Shown here one piece after another: positions 35,210-45,915 of a stretch of DNA of 64,000 nucleotides. The number at the start of each line of letters is the position of its first letter. The first letter of the stretch is position 1. Source of the stretch: Argyresthia goedartella (lineage: Eukaryota > Arthropoda > Insecta > Lepidoptera > Argyresthiidae); NCBI GenBank assembly GCA_949825045.1, contig OX463820.1:5468501-5532500 (forward strand). Reading direction: 5' to 3'. The notes beneath the pieces were generated by a model. It was given only the letters and a program-made list of their open reading frames with translations, was not told the origin of the DNA and ran no database searches. Made by a program: the position numbers and the translations under genes.

Positions 35210-36925
35210 CTAGCGAGGACCCCCGGGGCCCCACTGTGCCTGTAACCGATCAGGTATGCAGCTATACGCCAGAGGGTCCCATTGTACAAATGGCCCACGC
35301 GCCGGTTCCATTCCCAACCTACGATTCCCCGTAAAGGGGGGTGGGCGTGAATTCAACCGTGGCCGCTCCATGAGCGGGGGGGACATCACATGTGACCGAC
35401 GAGGACGAGGTGACGAGCGGGGCGACAACTGAGGCGGCGTCCGAACCGCACCCGCATAGCTCGAAGGTGTCCCATGCCACCCGCCCGTTACGGCCTGCTC
35501 AACACACCCAATGTCCCGCTGGGTCGGATGCTGAGTCGCAACCGAAAACTCAGGGCCCCCCATGTAATGGTCCTGAGTGCGGCCCTGCACCCTGGTACTG
35601 CCCTGTGCACGTGGGGACGTTGGCCTCTGAGTTGCGCTCCGAGTCGCAAACGAATTCTCAGGGCCCCATGCCGTGTCACCCTGGGTACGGCCCTGTGGAG
35701 GCTGTTGGCCGGACCGGTTCATGCACAACAGATTGTTGTGGGGCCCACCACAATATCCACACATTTGTGTGCGCGTGCAGTCCCTAGCCATGTGTGGCCC
35801 GAGGCACAGGAAACACCAGCTCCGCTGCTTGGCCATCCGGCGCCGTCCCTGAACCCTAAGTTCCCCGAACTTATTGCAATTGGCCACAGCATGGCCAATC
35901 TGCCTACAACATGGGCAGGTCTCACCATGTGGGGTCAATTCACTCACAGTCCCATACGACTGCCGGTTGGTGCGGTCCTTCCTCGTCGGAGGGCCCCTAC
36001 TCACAGCGCTCCCGGCAGCTCTCTGTGGCTCCGAAGGATGGGTGACCGTCAACCCCAAATTCTCTGCCCGTCGAGCCTCCTCTTCCAAGAATCCGACCAA
36101 GTCGGAGAAGGCGGGCAGGTCCTCGGCCGACCTCCCGTGAGACTGTTCGAAACGAGTCTGCACGTCAGCGGGTAGGCGGGAAAGTACAATGTACAACAGT
36201 AGGTACGACCATTCACCAACCGGAAGTCCAAGATTCTCTAGAGCCTTGGTGACGGACAACAATGGGTTCAAAACCTCCGTCTGTATGGCCCCGACCTTGT
36301 TTACAACCGGGATACTAAACAAACGGTTCAGTTGGGCATCGGCCAACCTCCGTTTGTTATGGTAACGTCTGACCAACAACTGCCTGGCCGTTTCATAGTT
36401 ACCCTCCGTAACTGTCAAATGAGCGACCAGCTCCCTAGGCTCACCCCTCAATGCTGCCACCAGCTGAGCCATCTTGACAGACCTGGTAATGTCCGAACGC
36501 ATGTGCACCAAACTGTCGAACAGATTGATGAAGCTCATCCATTCACCGGACACGCCGTCAAAAGTAGGCATAGTTATGGCAGGTAACCTGGACCCCGATC
36601 CCTGAAGCGGCAGAGGTGCTTCAATGTCACCACCATGGCTGGACTCGCGCTGTCTACGTATGTCCGCAGCCTTCTGCGTGATAGCAGCTGCCATCTCCAT
36701 ACATTGGTCGACATCCCCTATCAACCGTGACAGCCTGTCAGGTGCGCAACCATCAACTGATTCCGCCTGCGCGGACAATTCGAGCATCCTATTGTAACGT
36801 TCCTTAACGTCCATAGACCGCTCCAATACCACATCATGCATATCTAAACGGTCTATCAGACCGTGTGCGGAGGAAAACCATCTGAGTTCCTTAGAAACAC
36901 CCTTCTGGATTTCAGATAACGACAT
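35210..36925 (-). CDS. BEL/Pao gag (capsid and nucleocapsid)
   Basis: 571 residues. An N-terminal helical region precedes the BEL-type gag segment LPAITMPTFDGVSGEWMSF (115-133), known as DUF1759 in this group. Three zinc knuckles follow: C337-x2-C340-x4-H345-x4-C350, then C371-x2-C374-x3-H378-x4-C383 and C389-x2-C392-x3-H396-x4-C401. The tail is rich in Pro, Arg and Gln. The knuckles bind element RNA in the particle. It ends at TAG 35,210-35,212, directly in frame with pol. Confidence 0.93.
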   Translation of the reverse strand: MSLSEIQKGVSKELRWFSSAHGLIDRLDMHDVVLERSMDVKERYNRMLELSAQAESVDGCAPDRLSRLIGDVDQCMEMAAAITQKAADIRRQRESSHGGDIEAPLPLQGSGSRLPAITMPTFDGVSGEWMSFINLFDSLVHMRSDITRSVKMAQLVAALRGEPRELVAHLTVTEGNYETARQLLVRRYHNKRRLADAQLNRLFSIPVVNKVGAIQTEVLNPLLSVTKALENLGLPVGEWSYLLLYIVLSRLPADVQTRFEQSHGRSAEDLPAFSDLVGFLEEEARRAENLGLTVTHPSEPQRAAGSAVSRGPPTRKDRTNRQSYGTVSELTPHGETCPCCRQIGHAVANCNKFGELRVQGRRRMAKQRSWCFLCLGPHMARDCTRTQMCGYCGGPHNNLLCMNRSGQQPPQGRTQGDTAWGPENSFATRSATQRPTSPRAQGSTRVQGRTQDHYMGGPEFSVATQHPTQRDIGCVEQAVTGGWHGTPSSYAGAVRTPPQLSPRSSPRPRRSHVMSPPLMERPRLNSRPPPFTGNRRLGMEPARGPFVQWDPLAYSCIPDRLQAQWGPGGPR

Positions 36926-37448
36926 GATCGGAACGATACTTACTCACAATTTGCAGTAACTCAATTTTATTGGACCCTCCAGTCTACAACCCAAACGAGG
37001 GAACCCTAAACCACAACTTAAACAATGTTGTTTTCCTTAAACAATAGGAACCGAGTTTTATATCTATATAAATTCTGTAAATACAATTTAGTTTCCCTTT
37101 ATCATTATAACACACACAGATAGTCAATATTAGTTCAAGTTATAAATTGCTATAAACTGAAAACAATGTAATAGCCTGCTATCAATAGATGTAACTACCT
37201 ATGTTAACCAAAACATTCATTCAATAGCATTACTAGACCACTAATAGATTGACTAACTGGTAATTCAATGCAATTTTCAATTCAATATCTGTCTATCTAC
37301 TACCAGCAATAGACCTATAGCTTACAATACTACCAATCTATGTGGATATAGGAACAACAACCAAGTTACCTAATAACCGCCTATACCTACAGATTGATAG
37401 TCCCAAATCGTGCCTTCCTGGAGCCCTTGACGGCTGCAAATCTCAGGA
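36926..37448 (-). other. BEL/Pao 5' leader
   Basis: AT-rich untranslated segment between the primer site and gag. No open frame is supported. Confidence 0.6.
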
Positions 37449-37466
37449 AACCACGCTCTGCTACCA
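37449..37466 (-). promoter_or_regulatory. BEL/Pao primer binding site
   Basis: On the element's strand, TGGTAGCAGAGCGTGGTT starts three bases inside the 5' LTR. It fits the 3' end of initiator tRNA-Met, as I recall that sequence, apart from two bases. The tRNA identity is from memory. Confidence 0.65.
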
Positions 37467-37469
37467 AAA

Positions 37470-38018
37470 TGTTCAGGCTTCTCAGCACCTAATGACCTCG
37501 TAGGGGCCCATCAGCTACGAGGTAGCGTAACGATCAGTTGCCAAGAAGCGTGAACGTCGGCGATTCACCGAGCTGAAGTTAATTGGGGTCGATCTAACCT
37601 GGTCTGTGCTTCGGTCCCGTCAACCTCCTGTCTCTCTGCAAGGCCCGGGTGCACCCTAGGCTCCTCTTGGTAGACAGGTTCTTCAGCCAACCAGGTATGA
37701 CTGGCGGGCCAGCTTCAATGAGCACAGTGTTCCAACACAGGTTATGTTACGTGGTAAAAACAATCGGGCACGAAAATGCGAACTTTATCTGGTTCGAAAA
37801 ACAATAACACACTCAGGTATATGAACAATCCTGAGGGAAACCCGAATACATTCCAGATGGCCTGCGATTTAATTTCAACACCCTAATCAAAACGCGTTTA
37901 CATTGCGAGGGCTTTCGTCTGTCAGTTGTCAACAAAAAACTGCTAGGTTGGCAGCTAACGTCAAATTCTAAATGGCCGTTCAGAAATCATCGATCGAATA
38001 TCGATTTGGAATCGAACA
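37470..38018 (-). repeat. BEL/Pao 5' LTR
   Basis: 549 bp, TG...CA. It pairs with 30,738-31,286 and is followed on the plus strand by the second cactc target copy. Confidence 0.95.
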
Positions 38019-38292
38019 CACTCCATGTCCGTAACCAGGTGCATTCATAAGTTTGTATGTGGTATTGAAAGAATTGTTGTATGGGAGCCCCCTTAAACAT
38101 TTATTTTATTCTGTTTTTTAGTATTTGCTGTTATAGCGCCAACATACAACAACAATACATCATCTGTGAAATTTTCATCTGTCTAAACTATCACGGTTCA
38201 TGAGATACAGCCTGGTGACAGACGGTCGGACGGACAGCCAGAGGCTTAGTATTAGGGTCCCTTTTGGCACCCTTCGGGTCCGAACCCTAAAA
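38019..38292 (+). repeat. Repeat family G, copy 5, right part
   Basis: Continues the repeat interrupted at 30,737. It contains ggtcggacggacagcc and ends gggtccgaaccctaaaaa. Confidence 0.75.
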
Positions 38293-38299
38293 ACTATAA

Positions 38300-39085
38300 A
38301 ATCAATATTTGTTTACGTTCCGACAAACATCTACGTTATCGACTGACAGGAAAACTGTTGATGCTTGACAGTTTTACAGAACAGAATTTGAACAAACCGT
38401 CGAGGACAAATGAAGTACATGTTTTTACGGATATTTCAGTAATCCTGTAATATTTTTTGATGGGAGTAACAGAATTTAGTTAGGAACTCAGTTTGGTACC
38501 TTTTTTTACATGGCCCATTTGTATTGTCGCGGGCTCACACAAGCTTGTTTCGTTTGTCATAGAGCGTTATAATGGTACTGCATTATAGTAACCCGGCCTG
38601 GGCCGTCACTGAACTTCCTCATATGCGTCGAGCGAGGGTGGAAGCGAACCAATTTATTTCTATTGTTGCCACAGACAATTAATCACCAACGCCATGGATT
38701 TGTTTGTGAGTAAATAGATCGATACTTGTTGGAACTCGGGGCGTGAATACTAACGAAGTAACGAAACCAACCGGCGCAGCTTGAAATCCGGTAGATCTTG
38801 TGCGATTGCCATATGTTCTATTTTCAAAATCGTTGAACAATTTCAGTAAAAACAAGCTAAAGGTAAAAAAAAATGTATGAGTGAAATTTGCCGAAACTTC
38901 CAATAAGGAGTTAAAATTAATCATAGATCCTCTTTTTCAATTAGTTTATATATTTTGACTGCGGAATCGGCTAAACTGTAATATAAGTTTATATAGTTAT
39001 AACAGTTTAGATGCTTTTGGAATCTGTTCTCACTGAAAGCTACCACAGATCTACTCTGTCTGTGTTGTATGTACACCTACTTACT
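38300..39085. other. No gene seen
   Basis: No coding or repeat feature supported. Confidence 0.45.
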
Positions 39086-39090
39086 ACGGG

Positions 39091-39276
39091 GGCCCACTTT
39101 CATAAGGGAAACGCATATCGACAGCTTATCAATTGCTCCGAAGGGCGCAAAATGCCGTAGTTGGCAGTCAGCCTCCAAACAAAATAGGCGCCGCCGATAA
39201 GCCCCAAATACGGCATTTTGCGCCCTTGAAAGCAATCAATAGACATTTGCTATAGTTTTCCATAGCAGAATAGAGC
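39091..39276. repeat. Palindromic MITE family B, copy 3 (short form)
   Basis: About 185 bp with both arms: cgcatatcgacag..gggcgcaaaatgccg on the left and cggcattttgcgcccttg..tagttttccatagcag on the right. It is the most complete copy in the window. Confidence 0.75.
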
Positions 39277-39377
39277 TAGTAGTAGAGGGAACGACCAGCT
39301 ATATAGATAAATACAATGACATTAAACACAAATAGACTTTTACTTACTAAATACAAAAGCTGAAAGGTTAAATGCTT

Positions 39378-39622
39378 TTAGGGTTCCGTACCCGAAGGGA
39401 TCCAAATTACTATGCTATTTATTACTAAGCCTCCGCTGTCCGTCTAGCTGTCTGTCCATATGCTTTTTTCACAGATTGTGTAAATCTTTTGCTTCTACAG
39501 CAACATATTATGAACTACACATAAGGGTATCTGTATACAAGGGACGTCTTTTTGCGTTTTTTTGTACGATGGTACGGAACCTTTCATGTGTGAGTCCAAC
39601 TCGCACTTGACCTATTTTTTAT
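39378..39622 (-). repeat. Repeat family G, copy 6
   Basis: On the minus strand it runs from caagtgcgagttggactcac to cccttcgggtacggaaccct, about 245 bp with both characteristic ends. Confidence 0.75.
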
Positions 39623-39654
39623 GTTTTTCGAGTGGTCGACATTTGGTCTCGTCA

Positions 39655-39735
39655 TTATTAACCGAGCGAGCAGAGAGACGCAGCGGCTCCGTTTCAGGAT
39701 TAGGCAAAAATGCTTCCGTGTGCCCGGATGTGCAG
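39655..39735 (+). repeat. Repeat family H fragment
   Basis: accgagcgagcag, ctccgtttcaggatt and ggcaaaaatgcttccgtg are shared with 29,460-29,560 and, inverted, with 2,510-2,580. Confidence 0.55.
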
Positions 39736-40549
39736 GTTCGAATATTAAATAGTTTTTTGTTTCAGTTTTTCGATTTTTTCAAAATGGCGGAGATGTGGGG
39801 GTTTTAAAATTTCAAAAAACCGCTGCAGTCCAAATAGCTTGAAAAATGTTATGTCGTTGGATATGTAGAGACCGTGAGAGTAACAAACTATAATATTAGT
39901 GAAAAATTCAAAAGGTTGGGTGTAAGACCGAAAATGTAATTTACAAAGTTATTGGTGTCTACTTTTATGCTCCATGTACGTAAGTTATTATTAAGTGTGC
40001 CACATGCGAGGTCTATAGCGTACAGAGTCACTAGTATCTGCTGTTCTTGTTATAGCTTTGTTAGTGATAGGTATAGTTATATGGAAAAGTTTAATTCAAT
40101 ATTCAATTGCATGCGGATATGCAGTCATTCATACTATGATACATGCATCGAAGGTGGTCCAGTTCTGAAGATCAGATGATGCAAACACAAATAAATGTTG
40201 TTGATGTCATGTATTGTAGCTAACTGTATGTACAGGATGTATATTACACAGTTACACTTACTATAAGCATCCCATCTATGAACAAACATACTTCTCAAAA
40301 ATCGCACCTTCGCCGCTTGATTTTAGATTCTCAGGCCGAAAAATTATATTCCTAACTCGTTCGAAAAGGCTTTTTACGAACCTCGCTACGACCCCCGCTT
40401 TCGGCAGGTGGCGTAAACTTCTCGGTTCGTAAATATAATCGCCTTTGCGAACTCGTGGGAAATGTACTATTATCAAAAAAATGAACCTAAATAGTTTCTC
40501 TTTTTTAAGGAGGGGGTTTACAATTAGTTGGGATCAAAATTTTTATGTG

Positions 40550-40960
40550 TTTTCATTTGTTTCTCCAAGACGGATGGACCGATTTGGAAAATTCTTTTTT
40601 TTTGTTCGCAAGTTACCTTCCAATTGGTCCCATTTTCATCAGGTCGGGATCTGATGATAGGATCCTGGAGTAATCGAGGGAACTCTTCAAATTTTATAGG
40701 CAGACCAATAGCGATTTTTGCAATTTTCGGGCATTTACTCGCGGGAAGCATCATTTTGTGAAGTAGAACTGATGATGAAGACCACAGGTGGCCAGCGGAA
40801 CTGCTTGTATTGACAAGGTAGCCTGCAGGTTGCGATATGGTAACTTTATTATGGTTGGTCAGTAATGTATCCTCGTCATTATGCGTAATGGTGAAATGGA
40901 AGTAATGGTGACGTACCAGGAGAGCTTCTCAACTATTTTTTAAGTTCACAATTTGGTCAG
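40550..40960 (+). repeat. Interspersed repeat family F, copy 2
   Basis: Shares agacggatgga, taatcgagggaactcttc, gatgatgaagaccacag and gtaccaggagagcttctcaa with 21,740-22,190. The overlapping small frames on both strands are repeat translations. Confidence 0.6.
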
Positions 40961-41809
40961 GTTTTCGAGGATATTCGTGTCTTGAGAGCATTTTGAGCTC
41001 ATAAGCATAGGGGTACGTGCAGGGCGGAGGGTTCCAAGTAGTTACTACGGACCTGGGCAAATATCCCCTAAAATTGGTTTAATGACGACCACAGGGGAGA
41101 GGATAGCAGACGATAATTTGATGACTGTGCGTTACTAGGTACGAAGGTTCATACGTGGTTTAAAGGCCCGACCTTGTGGCCGATGTGGTCTCGAATGCCT
41201 ACATCCTGTATTATGGGCTATGCACCACAGATAGTCATAAAACGTGAGACTTGCAACGATATATTATTAGCTCACGTTTTTACCTAAGTATGTTCATATT
41301 AGAGCTCATAACAACACCCATAATATTCTCCATACATTTCGGGCCGAGCAGGCAACCCATCTTTATGGAGAAGAGGAAAAACTAGCTGACCATATTTTGG
41401 GGAATGAAATTTCCCTTTATTATGGACAACTTTTCCCAAGAAAAAGTTTTTCGTTCTCCAATAGTAACTTGTAATCAAATCAGCTGATCGGGTAAATCTA
41501 CTGAGACGAATACTTTGGCACATATGTTTCTTGGGGAAAATTGTATATAATGATGAGTACTATCGTTGCCTTATTGGTCACCTAATTAAATGTCACCCCT
41601 GTGCAAATTTCAGGCCGAGCGGTCAACAGATCTATAATGGAGTAGAAAAAATAAAGCTCTGATCAAATCGCTTTCATGGCCAAGGTTCAGAACTACCTAA
41701 CAAACCCTAAAAAAATGTCTACACCTTCTACCCCACCCTATTACGCCCTGTAGATCCATAGGGGGTAATGCTACTATTTGTCAAGCTTCGCACACGCATC
41801 TCCCATTAT

Positions 41810-42142
41810 TCTCTCACACCTGAAAATGTGTTCTAGACTTCCCAATATACACATAGTGTGAAGTCTAGGACATAATAATACCTTGGACACTATTTACACA
41901 CATTGATCTAGCCCCAAACTAGGATTCCCTGTATCTTGGGTACTAGACAACGATACACATACTTATATAGATAAATATTATACTTAGATAGACAAACAAC
42001 CATGACTGGGTACAAACATACGTTCTCATCAAACAAATATTTGCCCCCACCGGGACTCGAACCAGGGACCCTTGGCTTCGTAGGCAGGGTCACTGCCGAC
42101 TCGGCCATTCGGGTCGTCAAACACATTTTCAGGTGTGAGAGA
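41810..42142. repeat. SINE flanked by inverted arms
   Basis: ctctcacacctgaaaatgtg at about 41,811 is mirrored by cacattttcaggtgtgagag at about 42,122. The arms enclose the family 2 SINE and look like diverged 53-bp satellite units in opposite orientations. Confidence 0.6.
41880..42117 (-). repeat. tRNA-derived SINE, family 2, copy 2
   Basis: Minus-strand copy of the element at 27,981. The head with A and B boxes is near 42,050-42,117 and the tail (tcttgggtactagacaacg on the plus strand) is to the left. The B box carries one change (ggttcgagtcc to tggttcgagtcc context retained). Confidence 0.85.
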
Positions 42143-42245
42143 ATTTCCCTAAATCTCACTAAAGCTTACTGCGTTCGCTCTCCTTCTCCAAAGTGTCCTT
42201 GGTCCAATACGGTGGAAGGAAATGCCAGCGAGCCTCTCACGCCGG

Positions 42246-43100
42246 AGAAGTGTCCTAGCTTGCCCAATTCGATTTAGGAAAATTCTCCCACACTTGTGAA
42301 AAGTGTTCTAGCTTGCCCAATTCAATTTAGAAAAATTCTCCCACACTTGTGAAAAGTGTCCTATATTGCCCAATTCGATTTAGGAAAACTCTCCCACACT
42401 TGTGAAAAGTATCCTAGCTTGCCCAATACGATTTAGGAAAATTCTCCCACACTTGTGAAAAGTGTCCTAGCTTGCCCAATTCGATTTAGGAAAATTCTCC
42501 CACACTTGTGATAAGTGTCCTAGCTTGCCCAATACGATTTAGGAAAGTTCTCCCACACTTGTGAAAAGTGTCCTAGCTTGCCCAATTCGATTTAGGAAAA
42601 TTCTCCCACACTTGTGATAAGTGTCCTAGCTTGCTCAATACGATTTAGGGAAATTCTCCCACACTTGTGAAAAGTGTCCTAGCCTGCCCAATACGATTTA
42701 GGGAAATTCTCCCACACTTGTGAAAAGTGTCCTAGCTTGCTCAATACGATTTAGGAAAATTCTCCCACACTTGTGATAAGTGTCCTAGCTTGCCCAATAC
42801 GATTTAGGAAATTCTCCCACACTTGTGAAAAGTGTCCTAGCTTGCCCAATATGATTTAGGAAAATTCTCCCACACTTGTGAAAAGTGTCCTAGCTTGCCC
42901 AATACGAAGGAAAATTCTCCCACACTTGTGAAAAGTGTCCTGGCTTGCCCAATACGATTTAGGAAAATTCTCCCATACTTGTGAAAAGTGTCCTAGCTTG
43001 CCCAATACGAAGGAAAATTCTCCCACACTTGTGAAAAGTGTCCTAGCTTGCCCAATACGATTTAGGGAAATTCTCCCACACTTGTGAAAAGTGTGCCCAA
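42246..43100. repeat. 53-bp satellite array, about 16 copies
   Basis: The unit contains cccaat.cgatttaggaaaat, then tctcccacacttgtgaaaag and tgtcctagctt, with copies every 53 bp. Two units lack gattta and some have gtgataag for gtgaaaag. Each unit holds an acactt...aagtgt palindrome. No frame is conserved. Confidence 0.93.
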
Positions 43101-43139
43101 TATTATACTACTGAAGCCTGCGATATGCTTGTGCGATGC

Positions 43140-43378
43140 TTGTCAAAGGGAAATATTAAACTGCACATCAAAAATTCTGATTTGCGCAGCAAATATTAGG
43201 GCAAAATGGGTAGTTTAGGTGAAGCTTCGCATCGCTCACCCCCTTTATCCTTCGTGTTAGGTTGAACAAGTAAGAACAACAAAAAATACTTAAAACATAA
43301 AAAGTTTTTTTTGCTGATCCTTTTTTTCTGTGGAAAACAGTATTTTTGAGGTGCGATTAAATACTAGTCTTTGTCAAA
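43140..43378. repeat. Interspersed repeat family E, copy 4
   Basis: Contains attctgatttgcgcagc, tattagggcaaaatggg, ccttcgtgttaggttgaac and tgcgattaaatactagt, closest to the copy at 1,868. It abuts the satellite array. Confidence 0.65.
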
Positions 43379-43379
43379 T

Positions 43380-44580
43380 AGTACCATTACCCCCCTGGAG
43401 TATCAACCTCGCGAATAATATTAAGAAGTCTGTGTTAAAATCACCGTCCTTGGTACCAACTATCGCTATTGAAGTTCTACTTGGGTGTTCGACATAACCT
43501 CATTGTGTTAGTGTTGTGACCTGGTCGTCTTGACAACGCTGAGTAACGACGCCATGGTACTGGGCACTAACTTGTTAGAGAGTACTGGTTGGGAGAAAAG
43601 TGGTTGGTTAGTCATAAATCAACATAGCGTCACGCCTTCTCCCATACGAGCTATAGTATGTGCCAAATAACTTGGAAATAGAGGTCATTGACACAATAGA
43701 GGATCTTCCCCAGAATCCAACATATATGTATCGCTATTTATGTCGCTTACCATACGTACCCATCGCAAAACTGGTATCAACTATTGCCACGTTATTTGGC
43801 AGATAGTATAGCAGAGGCACAGTTGTGGCAAAGGTCAAATTCGCTGGCTGAATCTTATTGGCTGAACTTCAATATATGCTTATCTATGAAATTGGCGAAA
43901 TTTTCTTACAGATTCAGGAGTTCATAATTCGTGTAATTGAATAGCTGTTTCCATCATTTCTTTTATTGTTCAAAAGTTAAATTCAAAGTTTTACATCTAC
44001 ATATTCAATTTTCTTTTAATTTTCAGTTAGATAACTAAAATGTAATCTTCAAAATCAATGTCATCCATATTCATGATAAGATTATAAATATATTTTTACA
44101 GCTGACAATTTCAAAAATCAAATCAGCTATGCGTGTAAAACTTTGTGTGTAGGAATTATCCTACACACAAAGTTTTATTAAAATTAGGATAGGATAGGAT
44201 TTGTCATTCCTAAAAAATGCAAAGATGTTTGTACTGAAAATTGAGTTTCCTTCAATATCTCCATACAAAACGTTGATTTCAAGTATTATTGCACAGTAAA
44301 TAATGAGTAAAAATGCATGAACACTTATACTACCATCATCTAGTCGTAATTTGGCGATTTGATTTATTTATTGGTCTGTGTATGATTCTAATGACATAAA
44401 TAATCGCTTTACTTATAGCATCACATTATTATTAGTTTCCAAAATCATTTTTTGAAGAAAGGTCTTTACAGCTCAATATAATCGACTTTTGTCATTTAGT
44501 CTTGGTATTTTGCTGGCAAGTTTATGAGTGAAATAATTCAAATATAAAAAAAAATTGAACTGTTTTTTTTTTCAATGTTT
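43380..44580. other. No gene seen
   Basis: AT-rich. Apart from the hairpin listed at 44,137, nothing is supported. Confidence 0.45.
44137..44176. repeat. Perfect 18-bp inverted repeat, 4-nt loop
   Basis: The arms aaaactttgtgtgtagga and its reverse complement lie at 44,137-44,154 and 44,159-44,176. Confidence 0.85.
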
Positions 44581-44689
44581 CTATGTCACTAAAAACAAAC
44601 TTTATTTCATTGATCTGTCATAGTTTCACCAGTAAAGAATCTTATGTACGACCATCGAATTTTGTTAACCTTTACCGAATAACATCATC

Positions 44690-45625
44690 AAAATGGGGAA
44701 AACAAGAGAGTGAAGAGAGAGGAATAATTATTGGGCATCATCAAATGGGGCCAAGCAATCGAGAAATTGCTAGAGAAGGTTCTTTCATCGCCATGGGAGA
44801 CCAAAAGATACGACTCCAGCGGAAAAAACTAATATTGTAAAAAGCAGTAAACGTAATAGACGCCTAACCGCCCCCGAAAAAACGCAGATCAACAGGGGTT
44901 GTGCTAAACCTGTTACAACCGTGAAAAGGCGTCTTAATGAGGGGGCGGTTAGGAGTCTATCACGTTTACTGGTTATTATGGTTATGCAGGCCTCAAAGGG
45001 TGTTTGCCGTGACGAAACCATTATTGAAAGCCATACATAAAAATAATCGGCTGACCCGAGCTCGCCAATATCAAATTGGACAGCTGAAGAGTTGAAGAAA
45101 GTCCTTTGGAGCGACGAGTAGAAATTTGGAACGTTTGGGACAAAGAGACCCTTTTTCGTGGCTCGATATCCAGACGAGCGAGTAGCTGAGAAATTCACAG
45201 CTACTTCTGTCAAGCACGGCGGTGGTTCGGTATTAGGTTTGGGGTTGTTTTAGCGGATCTGCTGTGGGTGATTTAGTGAGAATCCAGGGTATAAGATTTT
45301 AAAAAATCACGTTCAGACTTCGGGAGCCCATCTCATCGGCGACAACTTTGTGTTTCAGCAAGATAATGATCCCAAAAACAAAGTGTTCGTCATTTTTAAA
45401 GCAGATGGAAAGGCGTCACAAACTAAAGGTCCTGACTGGATCCTCTCAATCTACGGATTTGAATCCCATCGCATTATTATGGGATGAACTCGCCAGGCAG
45501 GTGAGAAAAGTATGTCCTACTTCAAAGGAAGACTTGTGGAGAATATTGCAGGAAGAGTGGCAGAAAATAACATCACAGGCATTGGACAATTTGGTGGCAA
45601 GGCTGCCGTGGATTTCTTATTAATT
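44690..45625 (+). pseudogene. Decayed Tc1-like transposase
   Basis: Plus-strand segments in shifting frames follow a Tc1 transposase in order: RRLTAPEKTQINRG (about 44,860), TVKRRLNEGAVRSLSR (about 44,920), ELKKVLWSDE then a stop (about 45,090-45,120), VFQQDNDPKNK (about 45,350) and TDLNPIALLWDELARQVRK (about 45,455). The usual catalytic Glu of NPIE reads Ala here. Frameshifts and stops are present, so it is inactive. A terminal repeat candidate (ggctgaatacttttgagcgg) lies near 45,785, but its partner was not found. Confidence 0.8.
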
Positions 45626-45804
45626 TTGTCATTAAAGGGGATTAAAAACAAAGGTGGCCAAAATTAACTTTAAGAGTTGTTTAAACTTAAATATCATAAA
45701 ACTTATGTAAATAAATTATTTCGTAAATAAAAATAGTTAATTTTATGGTATAGTTTTCCATAACTGAGGAAATTATAGGTGGCTGAATACTTTTGAGCGG
45801 TAGT

Positions 45805-45890
45805 GTAAGCGCAAAGGCGAGCTTATCTCTAAAACTAGATTTCTTCCAGCAGACTAGGTTTTTTCTAGTAAGGGCAGTCTGGGCACAATA
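45805..45890 (-). repeat. LINE 3' end fragment
   Basis: On the minus strand, tgctggaagaaatctag and agataagctcgcctttgcgc match the 3' end of the LINE at 53,745-53,862 and the copies near 63.6-63.8 kb. Confidence 0.6.
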
Positions 45891-45915
45891 AATAAAGGAA
45901 CTACCTACGTATAAT

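Larger units (their letters stand above)
30738..38018 (-). mobile_element. BEL/Pao LTR retrotransposon, full length, two in-frame stops
   Basis: Two 549-bp LTRs (TGTTC...GAACA) flank a minus-strand internal region with gag, protease, reverse transcriptase, RNase H and integrase in BEL/Pao order. The 5-bp target duplication cactc is intact (30,733-30,737 and 38,019-38,023). The LTRs differ at about 5 of 549 positions, so insertion was recent. gag and pol lie in one frame from 36,925 to 31,319, interrupted by a TAG (35,210-35,212) and a TAA (33,803-33,805). No envelope-like frame is present. It lies inside a repeat family G copy. Confidence 0.96.

Noticed and set aside
35392..36175. Long plus-strand frames (131 and 233 residues)
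   Set aside because: They are antisense shadows of the BEL gag, whose zinc knuckles fix the coding strand.
42246..43100. CRISPR-like regular repeats
   Set aside because: The 53-bp units are contiguous with no unique spacers, and the window is eukaryotic; this is a tandem satellite.
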